A stretch of 64,000 nt of DNA from Arthrobacter sp. 24S4-2 (lineage in GTDB: Bacteria; Actinomycetota; Actinomycetes; Actinomycetales; Micrococcaceae): NCBI RefSeq assembly GCF_005280255.1, contig NZ_CP040018.1:3596001-3660000 (forward strand), in the 5' to 3' direction. Positions 1-8,297 of this stretch are shown piece by piece. A program made the translations under genes and the position numbers. The notes under the pieces were generated by a model. That model was not told the DNA's origin and ran no database searches. It worked only from the letters and a program-made list of their open reading frames with translations. Numbering within the stretch: the stretch's first letter is position 1; every line of letters starts with the position of its first letter.

Positions 1-50
1 AGCACTTCGCGGCGGACTGGCGTGGTGGCCGCAGCGTCCAGGTAAATCAT
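1..50 (-). CDS. Cysteine desulfurase (NifS/IscS-like), N-terminus only
   Basis: Only the first 16 codons lie in the window. They read MIYLDAAATTPVRREV, the usual start of the class V aminotransferase-fold cysteine desulfurases (the YLDxAATTP segment at the extreme N-terminus). The ATG follows the nadC stop by 6 bases, so it is the last visible gene of the nrtR-nadABC operon. Such enzymes take sulfur from cysteine for Fe-S assembly. In this position the likely client is the 4Fe-4S cluster of quinolinate synthase NadA; that role is inferred from context. The rest of the gene is off the left edge. Confidence 0.8.
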   Translation of the reverse strand, partial: MIYLDAAATTPVRREV

Positions 51-56
51 GGCCGC

Positions 57-977
57 TCAGCCCACCGTCAGTTCAATGTCCAGGCCCAGGTCGAGGGCGA
101 TGACACTGTGAGTGAGCCCGCCGATGGAGATCACGTCCACGCCTGTGGCCGCGATCCCGGCCACTGTTCCGAGGTTGACGTTGCCGCTGGCTTCCACGCG
201 GGCCCGTCCGTCAACCAGGGCCACGCCGGCAGCCAGTTCCTCGAGCGTGAAGTTGTCCAGCATGATCGTGTCCACGCCCGCGGCCAGGACCGGTTCCACC
301 TGCTCCATGCTGTCCACTTCCACCTCAAAGTGGGTGGTGTGGCCAAGCTGGGCCTTGGCGGCGCGGAGGACTTCGGTGAGCTTCGCCGGATCACCGCCGG
401 TGATGACCGCAAGGTGGTTGTCCTTGGCCAGCACGGCGTCGGAAAGGCTGAACCGGTGGTTGGCGCCCCCGCCGCAGCGGACGGCGTAGCGCTCCAGCAC
501 GCGCAGGCCCGGCGTCGTCTTTCGGGTGTCGGTGATCCTTGCCTTGGTGCCTTGGACGAGGTCCACGAACTCGGCCGTCTTCGTGGCGATGGCGCTCATC
601 CGCTGGACGAGGTTCAGGGCCACCCGCTCTGCCAGCAGTACGGCCCGGGCGTTGCCCGTGACCCTCGCCAGCGGCGTGCCCGCGCCGAACCGTTCGCCGT
701 CGGCCACCAGGAGTTCGACGACGGCGTCCGGGTCCGTGAGCCTCATGGCGGCGGCGAAGACGGCTCCCCCGCTCAGGACGCCCGGGACGCGGGCGTTCAG
801 TACCGCCGTCGCCCGCGCACCCGCGGGGATAAGGACCTGGGAGGTGATGTCACCGTACGGGGCATCCTCGGCGAGCGCAGCGCGCAGCACACTCAGCACC
901 GCTGCTTCGGGGAGGCTGCCGGCAAACCCGGCGGCGGTCTTGGCGGGGGCCTCGGTTGCGAGGGCAGTGTTGGTCAC
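57..977 (-). CDS. nadC: Quinolinate phosphoribosyltransferase (carboxylating)
   Basis: It converts quinolinate and PRPP to nicotinate mononucleotide, the last step specific to de novo NAD synthesis. The 306-residue protein shows the family landmarks: EDAPYGDITSQ near residue 40, the substrate-binding TRKTTPGLR segment near 150, KDNH near 185, EVEVD near 218 and the C-terminal VDVISIGGLTHS. Length is typical of NadC (about 280-300). The start is GTG at 977-975, whose last bases form a GTGA overlap with the nadB stop, implying translational coupling. It sits between nadB and the cysteine desulfurase in one operon. Confidence 0.96.
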   Translation of the reverse strand: MTNTALATEAPAKTAAGFAGSLPEAAVLSVLRAALAEDAPYGDITSQVLIPAGARATAVLNARVPGVLSGGAVFAAAMRLTDPDAVVELLVADGERFGAGTPLARVTGNARAVLLAERVALNLVQRMSAIATKTAEFVDLVQGTKARITDTRKTTPGLRVLERYAVRCGGGANHRFSLSDAVLAKDNHLAVITGGDPAKLTEVLRAAKAQLGHTTHFEVEVDSMEQVEPVLAAGVDTIMLDNFTLEELAAGVALVDGRARVEASGNVNLGTVAGIAATGVDVISIGGLTHSVIALDLGLDIELTVG

Positions 978-2788
978 GAGGAAATCCTTTGCATGGAATG
1001 GGTCAGGGCCGTGGCGTCGTCGGTATCCGCCCGGTAGTGGGCGCCCACGGATACCGTCCGTTCCCGGGCGGCCTCCACGAGCAGCCGTGCGGCCAGCAGC
1101 AGGTTGCGGTCTTCATACGAATGCGGGTCGGCCACTTCGGGGCTGCCGATGGATTCCGACCAACCGGCCAGCTGCGCGGCTGCAGCGTCGAGTTCCGGCC
1201 CCGTGCGCAGCACACCGGCGGCACTGGTCATCAGCCGCCCCAGAGCGTCGCGCGAGAACACCCCGGGGTCGGACTCAGACTTCACAACACCCTCGGGAGC
1301 GCTGGCCCGATACATTCTTCGAGCGGCGCCCAAGGCTGTTGGCCCACGGTCGTTCGAGGGTGTTCCGGAAGCGTGCGTCAAGGGGAGGCCGCCCGCGGCC
1401 GAGACAGCACGCGGAGGAACGGTGCCGGACGACGCCCCAGCCGACACCCGGCCCGATTCAGCACCAAGGAAAGACTCAACGGCACGCCGCCCGAACACCA
1501 ATCCTTCGAGCAGCGAATTGCTGGCCAGCCGGTTGGCGCCCTGGGCTCCCGTGCAGGCCACCTCCCCGGCCGCGTAGAGGCCGGGAACGGAAGTGCGTCC
1601 GCCCAGGTCGGTGGACACTCCGCCCATCCAGTAGTGGGCGGCCGGCGAAACCGGCAGCGGCTCGGCCGTCCAGTCGTAGCCTGCGGCCCTCGTGGCGGCG
1701 CTGATGGTGGGAAAACGCCGTGCCAGGAAGCCGGGGCCCCTGGCGGCCTCGATTCCCCGGGCATCGAGGAACACGGGGCTGTCTGCTGGCGCGCCGGTCC
1801 GGGCCAGGTGGAGTGCAATGCTGCGGGAGACAACGTCGCGGGGGGCAAGCTCCGCGTCGGGGTGGTAGTCCGGCATAAAACGGTAGCCGCCCGCATCCAG
1901 CAGAATGGCGCCTTCGCCGCGGACCGCCTCGGAGACCAGGAGCGGCGGCGGCCCGCCGGCCGTCTCCTGCGTTGCCATGGTGGTGGGGTGGAACTGGAAG
2001 AATTCAAGGTGGTTCACCGCAGCGCCGGCACGCCATGCAAGTGCCAGTCCGTCCGCCGTGGCCACCGGGGGGTTGCTCGTACGGGCGAAGATCCGGCCGG
2101 CCCCGCCCGTGGCCAGCAGCACGCCGTCGGCGGACAGGCATTTCCGTTCGCCGTTCTGCAGGTATTCCAGGCCGGTGACCCGGCCCTCCGCCGTCGTCAG
2201 CTCCGTGACGAACGCGCCCGTTTCCAGCCGCAGCCGGCCGGACACGGCCCGCTCCAGGACTGCCGCGATCAGCCCGCGCGCAATGAAGGCGCCGGTGGCG
2301 TCCCCGCCTGCGTGCAGGATGCGCGGAGCCGAGTGCGCCGCTTCGAGGCCCAGTGCGGTGCCGCCGTGTGCGGCTGCATCAAACACGACGCCGTATCGCC
2401 GCAGGCCGGCAATGTCCTGCGCGGCCTCCATGCAGAGGACCCGCACTGCCTCGGCATTGTTGAGTCCGGCACCGGCCGCCAGGGTGTCGGCAATGTGGGC
2501 TTCCACCGAGTCACCGGGCGCTGCCTCGCCGGGTTCCAGCACGGCAGACACGCCGCCCTGCGCGTAAAAGGTGTTGCTTTGCTCCAGCGGCCCCTTGCTG
2601 AGGAGAACCACTTCCGCGGCAGTGCCCTCGCCCGCGTCCGCGGCCAGCAGGGCTGCGTACAGTCCGGCGATTCCGCTGCCCACCACCACCAGGCGCCGGC
2701 GGCGTTGGTTTCCGCCCGCCGGAGCCGCCCCGCCGTCGACCGCATGCGGCCCGGTCGCGATGGCTCTGGTCACGGTGGGCCTGGTCAC
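974..2788 (-). CDS. nadB: L-aspartate oxidase
   Basis: This FAD enzyme oxidises L-aspartate to iminoaspartate, the substrate of NadA. An N-terminal dinucleotide-binding motif (VVVGSGIAGLYAALLA, from about residue 22) is followed by SNTFYAQGGVSAVL, the HAGGDATG segment, the FQFHPTT motif and SLLEGLVFGRRA, all typical of NadB. The reading frame stays open upstream to 2938, but the GTG at 2788-2786 overlaps the nadA stop as GTGA and gives a 604-residue product, so that start is preferred. The C-terminal fumarate-reductase-like helical domain is complete. The tail overlaps the nadC start in the same GTGA manner. Confidence 0.95.
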   Translation of the reverse strand: MTRPTVTRAIATGPHAVDGGAAPAGGNQRRRRLVVVGSGIAGLYAALLAADAGEGTAAEVVLLSKGPLEQSNTFYAQGGVSAVLEPGEAAPGDSVEAHIADTLAAGAGLNNAEAVRVLCMEAAQDIAGLRRYGVVFDAAAHGGTALGLEAAHSAPRILHAGGDATGAFIARGLIAAVLERAVSGRLRLETGAFVTELTTAEGRVTGLEYLQNGERKCLSADGVLLATGGAGRIFARTSNPPVATADGLALAWRAGAAVNHLEFFQFHPTTMATQETAGGPPPLLVSEAVRGEGAILLDAGGYRFMPDYHPDAELAPRDVVSRSIALHLARTGAPADSPVFLDARGIEAARGPGFLARRFPTISAATRAAGYDWTAEPLPVSPAAHYWMGGVSTDLGGRTSVPGLYAAGEVACTGAQGANRLASNSLLEGLVFGRRAVESFLGAESGRVSAGASSGTVPPRAVSAAGGLPLTHASGTPSNDRGPTALGAARRMYRASAPEGVVKSESDPGVFSRDALGRLMTSAAGVLRTGPELDAAAAQLAGWSESIGSPEVADPHSYEDRNLLLAARLLVEAARERTVSVGAHYRADTDDATALTHSMQRISS

Positions 2789-4110
2789 GGCCGCGCCGCC
2801 AGCATCCGTTCGAGGGCCACCTTTGCCGGGGCTGCGACGTCGTCGTCCACGGTGATGCGGTTGAGGACCTCGCCGTTGACCAGCGCTTCGAGCACCCAGG
2901 CGAGGTAGCCCGGGTGGATCCGGTACATGGTGGAGCACGGGCAGATCACCGGGTCCAGGCAGAAGATGGTGTGCTGCGGATATTCCGCGGCGAGCCGGTT
3001 GACCATGTTGATCTCGGTGCCGATGGCAAACGTGGTTGGTTCCGCGGCCGCGGCGATGGCCTTCCTGATGAAGTCAGTGGAGCCGGCGGAATCCGCGGCG
3101 TCCACAACTTCCATGGGGCACTCGGGGTGCACGATCACATTGACGCCCGGGAAGTCGGCGCGGGCCTTCTCGATCTGCGCCACATTGAAGCGCTTGTGGA
3201 CCGAGCAGAAGCCGTGCCACAGGATCACCCGGGAATCGAGCAGGGTCTGCTCGTCGTTGCCGCCGAGGTCCTTGCGTGGGTTCCACATGGGCATCTGCTC
3301 CATGGGTACGCCCATGGCCTTGGCCGTGTTGCGGCCGAGGTGCTGGTCGGGGAAGAACAGGACCCGCTGGCCGCGCTGGAAGGCCCATTCGAGCACCGTG
3401 GCGGCGTTGGATGACGTGCAGACGATGCCGCCGTGCTCGCCACAGAATCCCTTGAGTGCGGCGGAGGAATTCATGTAGGTGACGGGGATGACCGGAACCC
3501 GGCCGTCGGCGTCGGGCTCGGTGCCGTAGAGCTCCTCCAGCTGCTCCCAGCATTCGGTCACCGAATCGATGTCCGCCATGTCCGCCATCGAGCAGCCCGC
3601 GGCGAGGTTCGGCAGGATGACCGCCTGGTCCGGCTTGGAGAGGATGTCCGCGGTTTCCGCCATGAAGTGCACGCCGCAAAAGATGATGGCTTCGGCGTCC
3701 GGTTTGGTCAAAGCGGCATTGGCCAGCTGGAAGGAGTCGCCCACGAAGTCGGCGTATTCAATGACCTCGTCCCGCTGGTAGAAGTGGCCCAGGATGACTG
3801 CCTTGTCCCCGAGGACAGCCTTGGCTGCCCGGATACGGGCGTCCAGTTCGGCGTCGCTGGCCGTTTTGTATTCCTCCGGGAGCTGGCCCTGGCGCGGGGT
3901 GGCGGCCGGCGCAACGTCCGCACTCGAGGCGCCCGGGCCGTACGCGGGCACACCGGCGAGGGCCTCCGCCAGGTCGTAGTCCCAGGGCCCTCGGGCCAGT
4001 GCCGGGCTGCAGGTGGCGGCGGCAGTTGCATTACCAGTGGTAAGGCCCATGGCCCCCTGTCCGGCCTGTTCGCGAGTGATCAACTGGATTGCTGTGTTGA
4101 CGCTGCTCAT
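2785..4110 (-). CDS. nadA: Quinolinate synthase
   Basis: NadA condenses iminoaspartate with dihydroxyacetone phosphate to quinolinate using a 4Fe-4S cluster. The 441-residue protein has GHFYQRDEVIEYAD (near 108), FCGVHFMAETA (near 144), the MNSSAALKGFCGEHGG region (near 213), HPECPMEV (near 328) and the C-terminal CLDPVICPCSTMYR (near 384). Cysteines at about 145, 231 and 331 are candidates for the cluster ligands. It is a long form with about 80 extra N-terminal residues. The ATG overlaps the nrtR stop as ATGA, with AGGAG upstream. It is the second gene of the operon. Confidence 0.96.
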   Translation of the reverse strand: MSSVNTAIQLITREQAGQGAMGLTTGNATAAATCSPALARGPWDYDLAEALAGVPAYGPGASSADVAPAATPRQGQLPEEYKTASDAELDARIRAAKAVLGDKAVILGHFYQRDEVIEYADFVGDSFQLANAALTKPDAEAIIFCGVHFMAETADILSKPDQAVILPNLAAGCSMADMADIDSVTECWEQLEELYGTEPDADGRVPVIPVTYMNSSAALKGFCGEHGGIVCTSSNAATVLEWAFQRGQRVLFFPDQHLGRNTAKAMGVPMEQMPMWNPRKDLGGNDEQTLLDSRVILWHGFCSVHKRFNVAQIEKARADFPGVNVIVHPECPMEVVDAADSAGSTDFIRKAIAAAAEPTTFAIGTEINMVNRLAAEYPQHTIFCLDPVICPCSTMYRIHPGYLAWVLEALVNGEVLNRITVDDDVAAPAKVALERMLAARP

Positions 4111-4817
4111 GGTGTGCTCCTGTTATCTGGGTCAAGGCCGGGGCGGCCGGTAAAACGGTAGAGGCGGGGAGGGCGGTGTTTCCCGCCCTGGAGGTATTCG
4201 CCGGTTTCTTCTATTTCCGGCGTGGATTTCAGCTGGCGCCGGAAATTGGCGGGATCCAGTTCGCGGTCCAGCACTGCCTCGTAGACCTCCCGGACCTGGG
4301 CCAGGGTGAAGTACTCCCCCAGGAGGTGGTAGGCCACGGAGCCGTAGGCAAGCTTGTTGCGCAGGCGCCAGAGGGCATAGTCCACGATGGCGTTGTGGTC
4401 GAACGCCAGGTCTCCGAGGCGGTCCGCCCGTGACCACTTGACGTTTTCGGACTCGTCGGCGAGCGCCGCTTCCGTGGGCTGGACCAGCGCCCAGTACACG
4501 ATGGACACCACGCGCTGCGTGGGCGACCGGTGGAGGCCGCCAAAAGCGTAGAGCTGCTCCAGGTAGTTCGGGGCCAGCCCGGTGGTTTCGCGCAAGTTCC
4601 GCGAGGCCGCGTCCTGCAGGGATTCGGCGTGGGTCAGCGGACCGCCGGGAAGTGCCCACAGGCCCTTGAACGGCTCACGGATCCGTCGCACCAGCGGGAT
4701 CCACAGAGTGGGGCGCCCGGACTTCGCGCTGGGGCGGAGGGCGAAAATCACCGTCGAAATAGCCAGCGAGGGCGGCGCGGACTGGCGCTCGGCAACGTTG
4801 GCTGAGGTGGTGTACAC
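4107..4817 (-). CDS. nrtR: NrtR-family Nudix-type transcriptional regulator of NAD synthesis
   Basis: The protein has an N-terminal Nudix-like domain and a C-terminal winged-helix region (from about residue 160, LGEYFTLAQVREVYEAVL), the layout of NrtR repressors, which sense NAD metabolites and control NAD genes. The Nudix box starts GGPLTHAESLQDAASRNLRE, but the expected REUxEE core reads RNLRETT, so key metal-binding glutamates are missing; it is probably a sensor rather than a hydrolase. It leads nadA-nadB-nadC with an ATGA overlap. The start is GTG at 4817; the SD is weak (GGGG about 12 bases upstream). The palindrome at 4895-4921 is its likely autoregulatory site. Confidence 0.88.
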   Translation of the reverse strand: MYTTSANVAERQSAPPSLAISTVIFALRPSAKSGRPTLWIPLVRRIREPFKGLWALPGGPLTHAESLQDAASRNLRETTGLAPNYLEQLYAFGGLHRSPTQRVVSIVYWALVQPTEAALADESENVKWSRADRLGDLAFDHNAIVDYALWRLRNKLAYGSVAYHLLGEYFTLAQVREVYEAVLDRELDPANFRRQLKSTPEIEETGEYLQGGKHRPPRLYRFTGRPGLDPDNRSTP

Positions 4818-4894
4818 GGCGGTGCACCCCGCTTTCTCCGTCCGCGGGGTGCACCCAGGGCGTTGTCCGGCACCCTGTTAGCGGGCGCTGTGGC

Positions 4895-4921
4895 TAGTTA
4901 TAGTCAAACTGACTAGAACTA
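4895..4921 (-). promoter_or_regulatory. Palindromic operator over the nrtR-nadABC promoter (candidate NrtR site)
   Basis: Arms TAGTTATAGTCA (4895-4906) and TGACTAGAACTA (4910-4921) match at 11 of 12 positions around a 3-base spacer. On the minus strand the left arm contains TATAAC (4902-4897), a good -10 hexamer about 80 bases before nrtR. A repressor bound here would block the promoter. The symmetry is seen directly; assignment to NrtR is inferred from position and the adjacent regulator gene. Confidence 0.75.
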
Positions 4922-4960
4922 ATGGTACGACTGCCCGGCCCGTAGGCAAAATGCTTTAGG

Positions 4961-5431
4961 TCACATTGCGGCGGCGGCCTCGAGCAGCGGGAGCGTACGG
5001 CCCTGGAAGTGCGTGTTCAGCACGATCACGGATGAGGACCTCAACACGGTTTTCGTGGCGATCATGGCATCCAGGACCCTCTGCAGGTCCGGGTTGGACC
5101 GGGCCGCTATCCGGGCCATCAGGTCGGAGCTGCCGGATACGGTGTGGATCTCTATCAGTTCGGGAATCCGGGACAGCGCTTCGACGACGGCGTCGTGGCC
5201 CAGGTCCTGGTTGATGGTGAGCGAACAGAACGCCACCACGGGGTAGCCGAAGTGCGCGGGGTCCGGCTGGGGAACCCAGGAGCCGATCACTCCGTTTGCC
5301 GACATCCGGTCCAGCCGCGACTGGACTGTGGCCCGGGCAATCCTGAGCACGCGCGAGGCTTCGAGCACCGACGCCCTGGGTGAATCCGTGAAGAATCTGA
5401 CAATTTTTGCGTCTATGGCGTCAACACTCAT
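4961..5431 (-). CDS. Lrp/AsnC family transcriptional regulator
   Basis: This 156-residue protein has the Lrp/AsnC plan: an N-terminal helix-turn-helix (IDAKIVRFFTDSPRASVLEASRVLRIARATVQSRLDRM, residues about 5-45) and a C-terminal RAM ligand-binding domain (VVAFCSLTINQ to SSSVIVLNTHFQG). The frame opens at 5497, but the ATG at 5431 has a good GAAAGGA ribosome site 7 bases away and fits the family. It is divergent from the amino-acid permease at 5606, with a palindrome between them, so control of that permease is likely. The ligand cannot be told from sequence. Confidence 0.9.
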   Translation of the reverse strand: MSVDAIDAKIVRFFTDSPRASVLEASRVLRIARATVQSRLDRMSANGVIGSWVPQPDPAHFGYPVVAFCSLTINQDLGHDAVVEALSRIPELIEIHTVSGSSDLMARIAARSNPDLQRVLDAMIATKTVLRSSSVIVLNTHFQGRTLPLLEAAAAM

Positions 5432-5466
5432 CGCATTTCCTTTCTGACTGCCACCGCAGGGCACAA

Positions 5467-5487
5467 ATCGCCGAATAATACGGCGAT
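5467..5487. promoter_or_regulatory. Inverted repeat between the Lrp regulator and the permease
   Basis: Perfect 7-bp arms ATCGCCG (5467-5473) and CGGCGAT (5481-5487) flank an AT-only 7-base spacer, in the divergent intergenic region 36 bases from the regulator start. The shape suits an Lrp/AsnC-type operator. Binding is inferred. Confidence 0.5.
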
Positions 5488-5605
5488 GGGTCTGCAAACT
5501 GCCACCATGCTCTCATGCGCGGCGTGCGAAGCGGTCCGTCCGGGACGGTAAATTCAAGAAGTCCCAAAAGGACCACACCCACCGACCACAAGAAGGTTCG
5601 CAAGC

Positions 5606-6990
5606 ATGACGATGAAGTCCACCGCCGAGCGCCCATCCACAACGCTCGGCCACAGCATGAAACCCCGGCAGCTCACCATGATGGGGCTGGGAAGCGCCAT
5701 CGGAGCGGGACTGTTCCTCGGCTCGGGGGCGGGAATCCAGGCCGCAGGGCCCGCCGTACTGATCTCCTACCTCGTAGCCGGCACGCTGATCATCCTGGTG
5801 ATGTGGGCGCTGGGCGAGATGGCGGCGGCAAACCCGAACAGCGGCGCCTTTTCCGTCTACGCCGAAAAGGCGATGGGGCGAACGGCGGGCGCCACAGTGG
5901 GCTGGCTGTGGTGGCTGCAGCTGGTAGTTGTCATTGCAGCCGAGGCCCTCGGCGCGGCCGGCCTGCTCTTCACGGTATGGCCGGTGGTTCCCGTCTGGGC
6001 GCTGTCCCTGGTGTTCATGGCCGTGTTTACGGCCATCAACCTGGCCGGCGTGAACAACTTCGGCGAATTCGAGTTCTGGTTCGCCATCCTCAAGGTCGCG
6101 GCGATCCTGCTGTTCCTGGGCATCGGCACGGCCCTGCTCCTCGGATTGCTGCCGGAAGCAGCCAGCCCCGGCCTCGGAAACATCACCGGCAACTTCGCGC
6201 CGGCAGGCCTCGGCGGCATCGCCACGGCGCTGTTCGTGGTGATCTTCGCGTTCGGAGGCACCGAGATCGTGAGCATCGCGGCCGCCGAAACAGAGAACCC
6301 CGGCACAGCGTGGGACTGGCGGTCCGCACGGTGCTGTGGCGGATCCTGGTGTTCTACATCGGCTCGGTCTTCGTCATTGCCGCAGTACTGCCCGCCACCT
6401 CCGAAGCGCTCGCCTCGCCGTTCGCCGGCGTCCTCGACGCCGCACGGATCCCGGGCGCCGGAACGGCCATCACCCTGGTGGCTGTCATCGCACTGCTGTC
6501 CGCCCTCAACGCGAACCTCTACGGCGCCTCCCGGATGATCCACTCCCTGGCTGAACGCGGCGAAGCCCCGCGCTTCCTTTCGAAGCTTAACAAGGCCAGA
6601 GTGCCGGTGATCGCCGTGGGCGTGTCCGTGGCCTTCGGCTTCGTTGCCGCCGTACTGGAACTCCTCTTCCCCGAACAGATCCTGCCGGCACTCTTCCAAC
6701 TGGTGGGCTCCACCTGCCTGATGGTCTGGGGGTCCGCCCTCGTCTCCCAGCTGGTCCTGCGCCGCCGCGCGGACCGCGACGGCACCGAACTTCCGCTCCG
6801 GATGAAGGGCTTCCCGGGCCTGACCATCTTCGGACTGGTTCTGCTGGGACTGATCTTCGCCGTCGGGTTCAGCAATGCTGAAAGCAGCCGGCAGCTGGTG
6901 AGCACCTTCATCCTGATTGCCGCGATTGCCGCGGCGTGCCGGATCGGCGCCAAGGCCACCGCACCGCGCCAGGGAAGCCTGACCCGGTAG
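5606..6990 (+). pseudogene. APC-family amino-acid permease, frameshifted
   Basis: Residues 1-231 read as an intact amino-acid/polyamine/organocation permease (MKPRQLTMMGLGSAIGAGLFLGSG, then repeated membrane helices, FGGTEIVSIAAAETENP). After ENP the frame is lost; the continuation (HSVGLAVRTVLWRILVFYIG to the C-terminus GSLTR) is in the next frame. Adding one C to the CCCC run at 6298-6301 gives ENPRHSVGLAVRTVLWR and a 461-residue protein with about 12 helices, typical of the GabP/AnsP/aromatic permease group. The ATG at 5606 has AGAAGG upstream. Divergent from the Lrp regulator. Either a sequencing error or a recent lesion; the former is favoured because four other genes show the same defect. 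Confidence 0.88.
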
Positions 6991-6993
6991 CCG

Positions 6994-7065
6994 CTTCCCA
7001 ACCAAGTCGCAGCAGGTGTCGTTTTGAGGGCTCAGAACGACACCTGCTGCTACTCAGTTGGGAAG
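6994..7065. repeat. 72-bp REP-like palindromic element
   Basis: Inner arms 7009-7028 and 7031-7050 pair over 20 bp with one T/G position (a wobble in one RNA strand) around a 2-base loop. Outer arms CTTCCCAAC (6994-7002) and GTTGGGAAG (7057-7065) pair perfectly beyond a small internal loop. There is no T-run, so it is more like an interspersed palindromic repeat than a simple terminator, although it sits just after the permease stop and could end its transcript. Confidence 0.7.
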
Positions 7066-7097
7066 GCTGTGCGGACCAATCCGGTTCTGCTAGTCAA

Positions 7098-7110
7098 ATT
7101 GCTATGCAAT
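7098..7110. promoter_or_regulatory. Small palindrome upstream of the E1alpha operon
   Basis: ATTGC (7098-7102) and GCAAT (7106-7110) are perfect arms around TAT, about 90 bases before the first gene. Lrp/AsnC-type sites often have this TTGC/GCAA form. Binding is inferred. Confidence 0.35.
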
Positions 7111-7113
7111 ACG

Positions 7114-7130
7114 GCTGCATTCATGGCAGC
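7114..7130. promoter_or_regulatory. Second inverted repeat upstream of the E1alpha operon
   Basis: GCTGC (7114-7118) and GCAGC (7126-7130) flank 7 bases. It lies directly after the 7098-7110 palindrome and before another half-site-like TTTTCGCAAT (7131-7140). Together they suggest a regulated promoter for the dehydrogenase operon. Confidence 0.3.
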
Positions 7131-7199
7131 TTTTCGCAATCTGGTCAGTAAACCCTGAGCTGATTGCCCAGCCTCCGGCGGGTGACTATGGTCACAGCT

Positions 7200-8297
7200 A
7201 TGGATACCCCGATTTCCCCGGCCGCCGGCAACGACGCCGTCCCGCCGTCGGAACCACACTCCGAACTGCTGTCCGGCCCGCCGGCCGGGCCGCTGAACGC
7301 CAACGAGCTCCGCGCACTGTATTCGCTGATGGTGGCCGTCCGGCACCTGGACACCTCGGCTGTCGCCTGGCAGCGCCAGGGCCTCATCCCGGGCTATGCC
7401 CCAGAACTCGGCCAGGAAGCCGCCCAGGTGGGAAGCGGCTACGCCGTGGACACCACCCGTGACTTCGTCTTCCCCACCTATCGCGAAATGGGCGTCGCCC
7501 GGGCCATGGGCGTGGACATGGTGGCCTACATGTCCACCCACAAGGCCACGTGGCACGGCGGCCTGTACGATCCGCTGGAGTCCCGGCTTGCCCCGATCCA
7601 GGCCGTCGTCGGCGGTTCAGTGCTCCACGCCGTGGGCTGGGCCCACGGCCAGACTCTGGCCGGCACCGCAGACGGAGAGCTCGGCGTGGCCATGACCTAT
7701 TTCGGCGACGGCGCGTCCTCCCAGGGCGACGTCCACGAAGCCATGAACTTTGCTGCAGTCATGAAGGCACCCGTGGTCTTCTTCGTCCAGAACAACGGCT
7801 GGGCCATCTCGGTCCCCACCGAACGCCAGGTGGCGGGCGGCTCCGTGGCCGCCCGGGCCGCCGGCTACGGCATCCCCGCGCTGCGGATTGACGGCAACGA
7901 CGTCGTCGCCGTCGTCGAAGCGACCCGGAGCGCCTTCGCACACTGCCGGGCAGGCAACGGGCCTGTCCTGATCGAGGCCATGACCTACCGCCGCGGCCCG
8001 CACTCCACCTCGGATGATCCGGGCCGGTACCGTTCCCTCAACGAAGAGCGCGACGGCGCCGGGGAGGACCCGCTGGAACGGTTCCGGAAACGACTGCTCG
8101 CCGACGGCGTCGCCGACGAAGCCTTCATTGCCGAAGCCCTGGCAGCCGCCAAGGCCGAAGAGGAACACATCCGGGCGGGCATCCAGGCGCTTGGATCCCG
8201 GCCCGGCACCGAAATGTTCGACCTGGTCTTCCAGGAAACCACGCCTGCACTGCAGGCCCAGGCAGCCAGCTGGCGCGAGGAATCCGAACATGTCTAA
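7200..8297 (+). CDS. 2-oxo acid dehydrogenase E1 component, alpha subunit
   Basis: This thiamine-diphosphate E1 alpha subunit is of the pyruvate/branched-chain/acetoin type. The TPP motif is clear (YFGDGASSQGDVHEAMNFA near residue 170, ending FVQNNGWAIS), with a substrate-side segment LIPGYAPELGQEAAQVG near 58 and the phosphorylation-loop-like YRRGPHSTSDDPGRYRS near 260. Length (365 from the ATG at 7200) fits. An ATG at 7188 and a frame opening at 7164 are alternatives; no start has a strong SD. It overlaps the E1beta gene by 8 bases. No E3 or full E2 follows, so the true substrate is uncertain. Confidence 0.9.
   Translation: MDTPISPAAGNDAVPPSEPHSELLSGPPAGPLNANELRALYSLMVAVRHLDTSAVAWQRQGLIPGYAPELGQEAAQVGSGYAVDTTRDFVFPTYREMGVARAMGVDMVAYMSTHKATWHGGLYDPLESRLAPIQAVVGGSVLHAVGWAHGQTLAGTADGELGVAMTYFGDGASSQGDVHEAMNFAAVMKAPVVFFVQNNGWAISVPTERQVAGGSVAARAAGYGIPALRIDGNDVVAVVEATRSAFAHCRAGNGPVLIEAMTYRRGPHSTSDDPGRYRSLNEERDGAGEDPLERFRKRLLADGVADEAFIAEALAAAKAEEEHIRAGIQALGSRPGTEMFDLVFQETTPALQAQAASWREESEHV

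Noticed and set aside
956..2908. Long reading frames opposite nadB and nadA on the + strand
   Set aside because: They mirror clear NAD genes, have no family features and are rich in Arg/Gly/His as expected of antisense frames in high-GC DNA.
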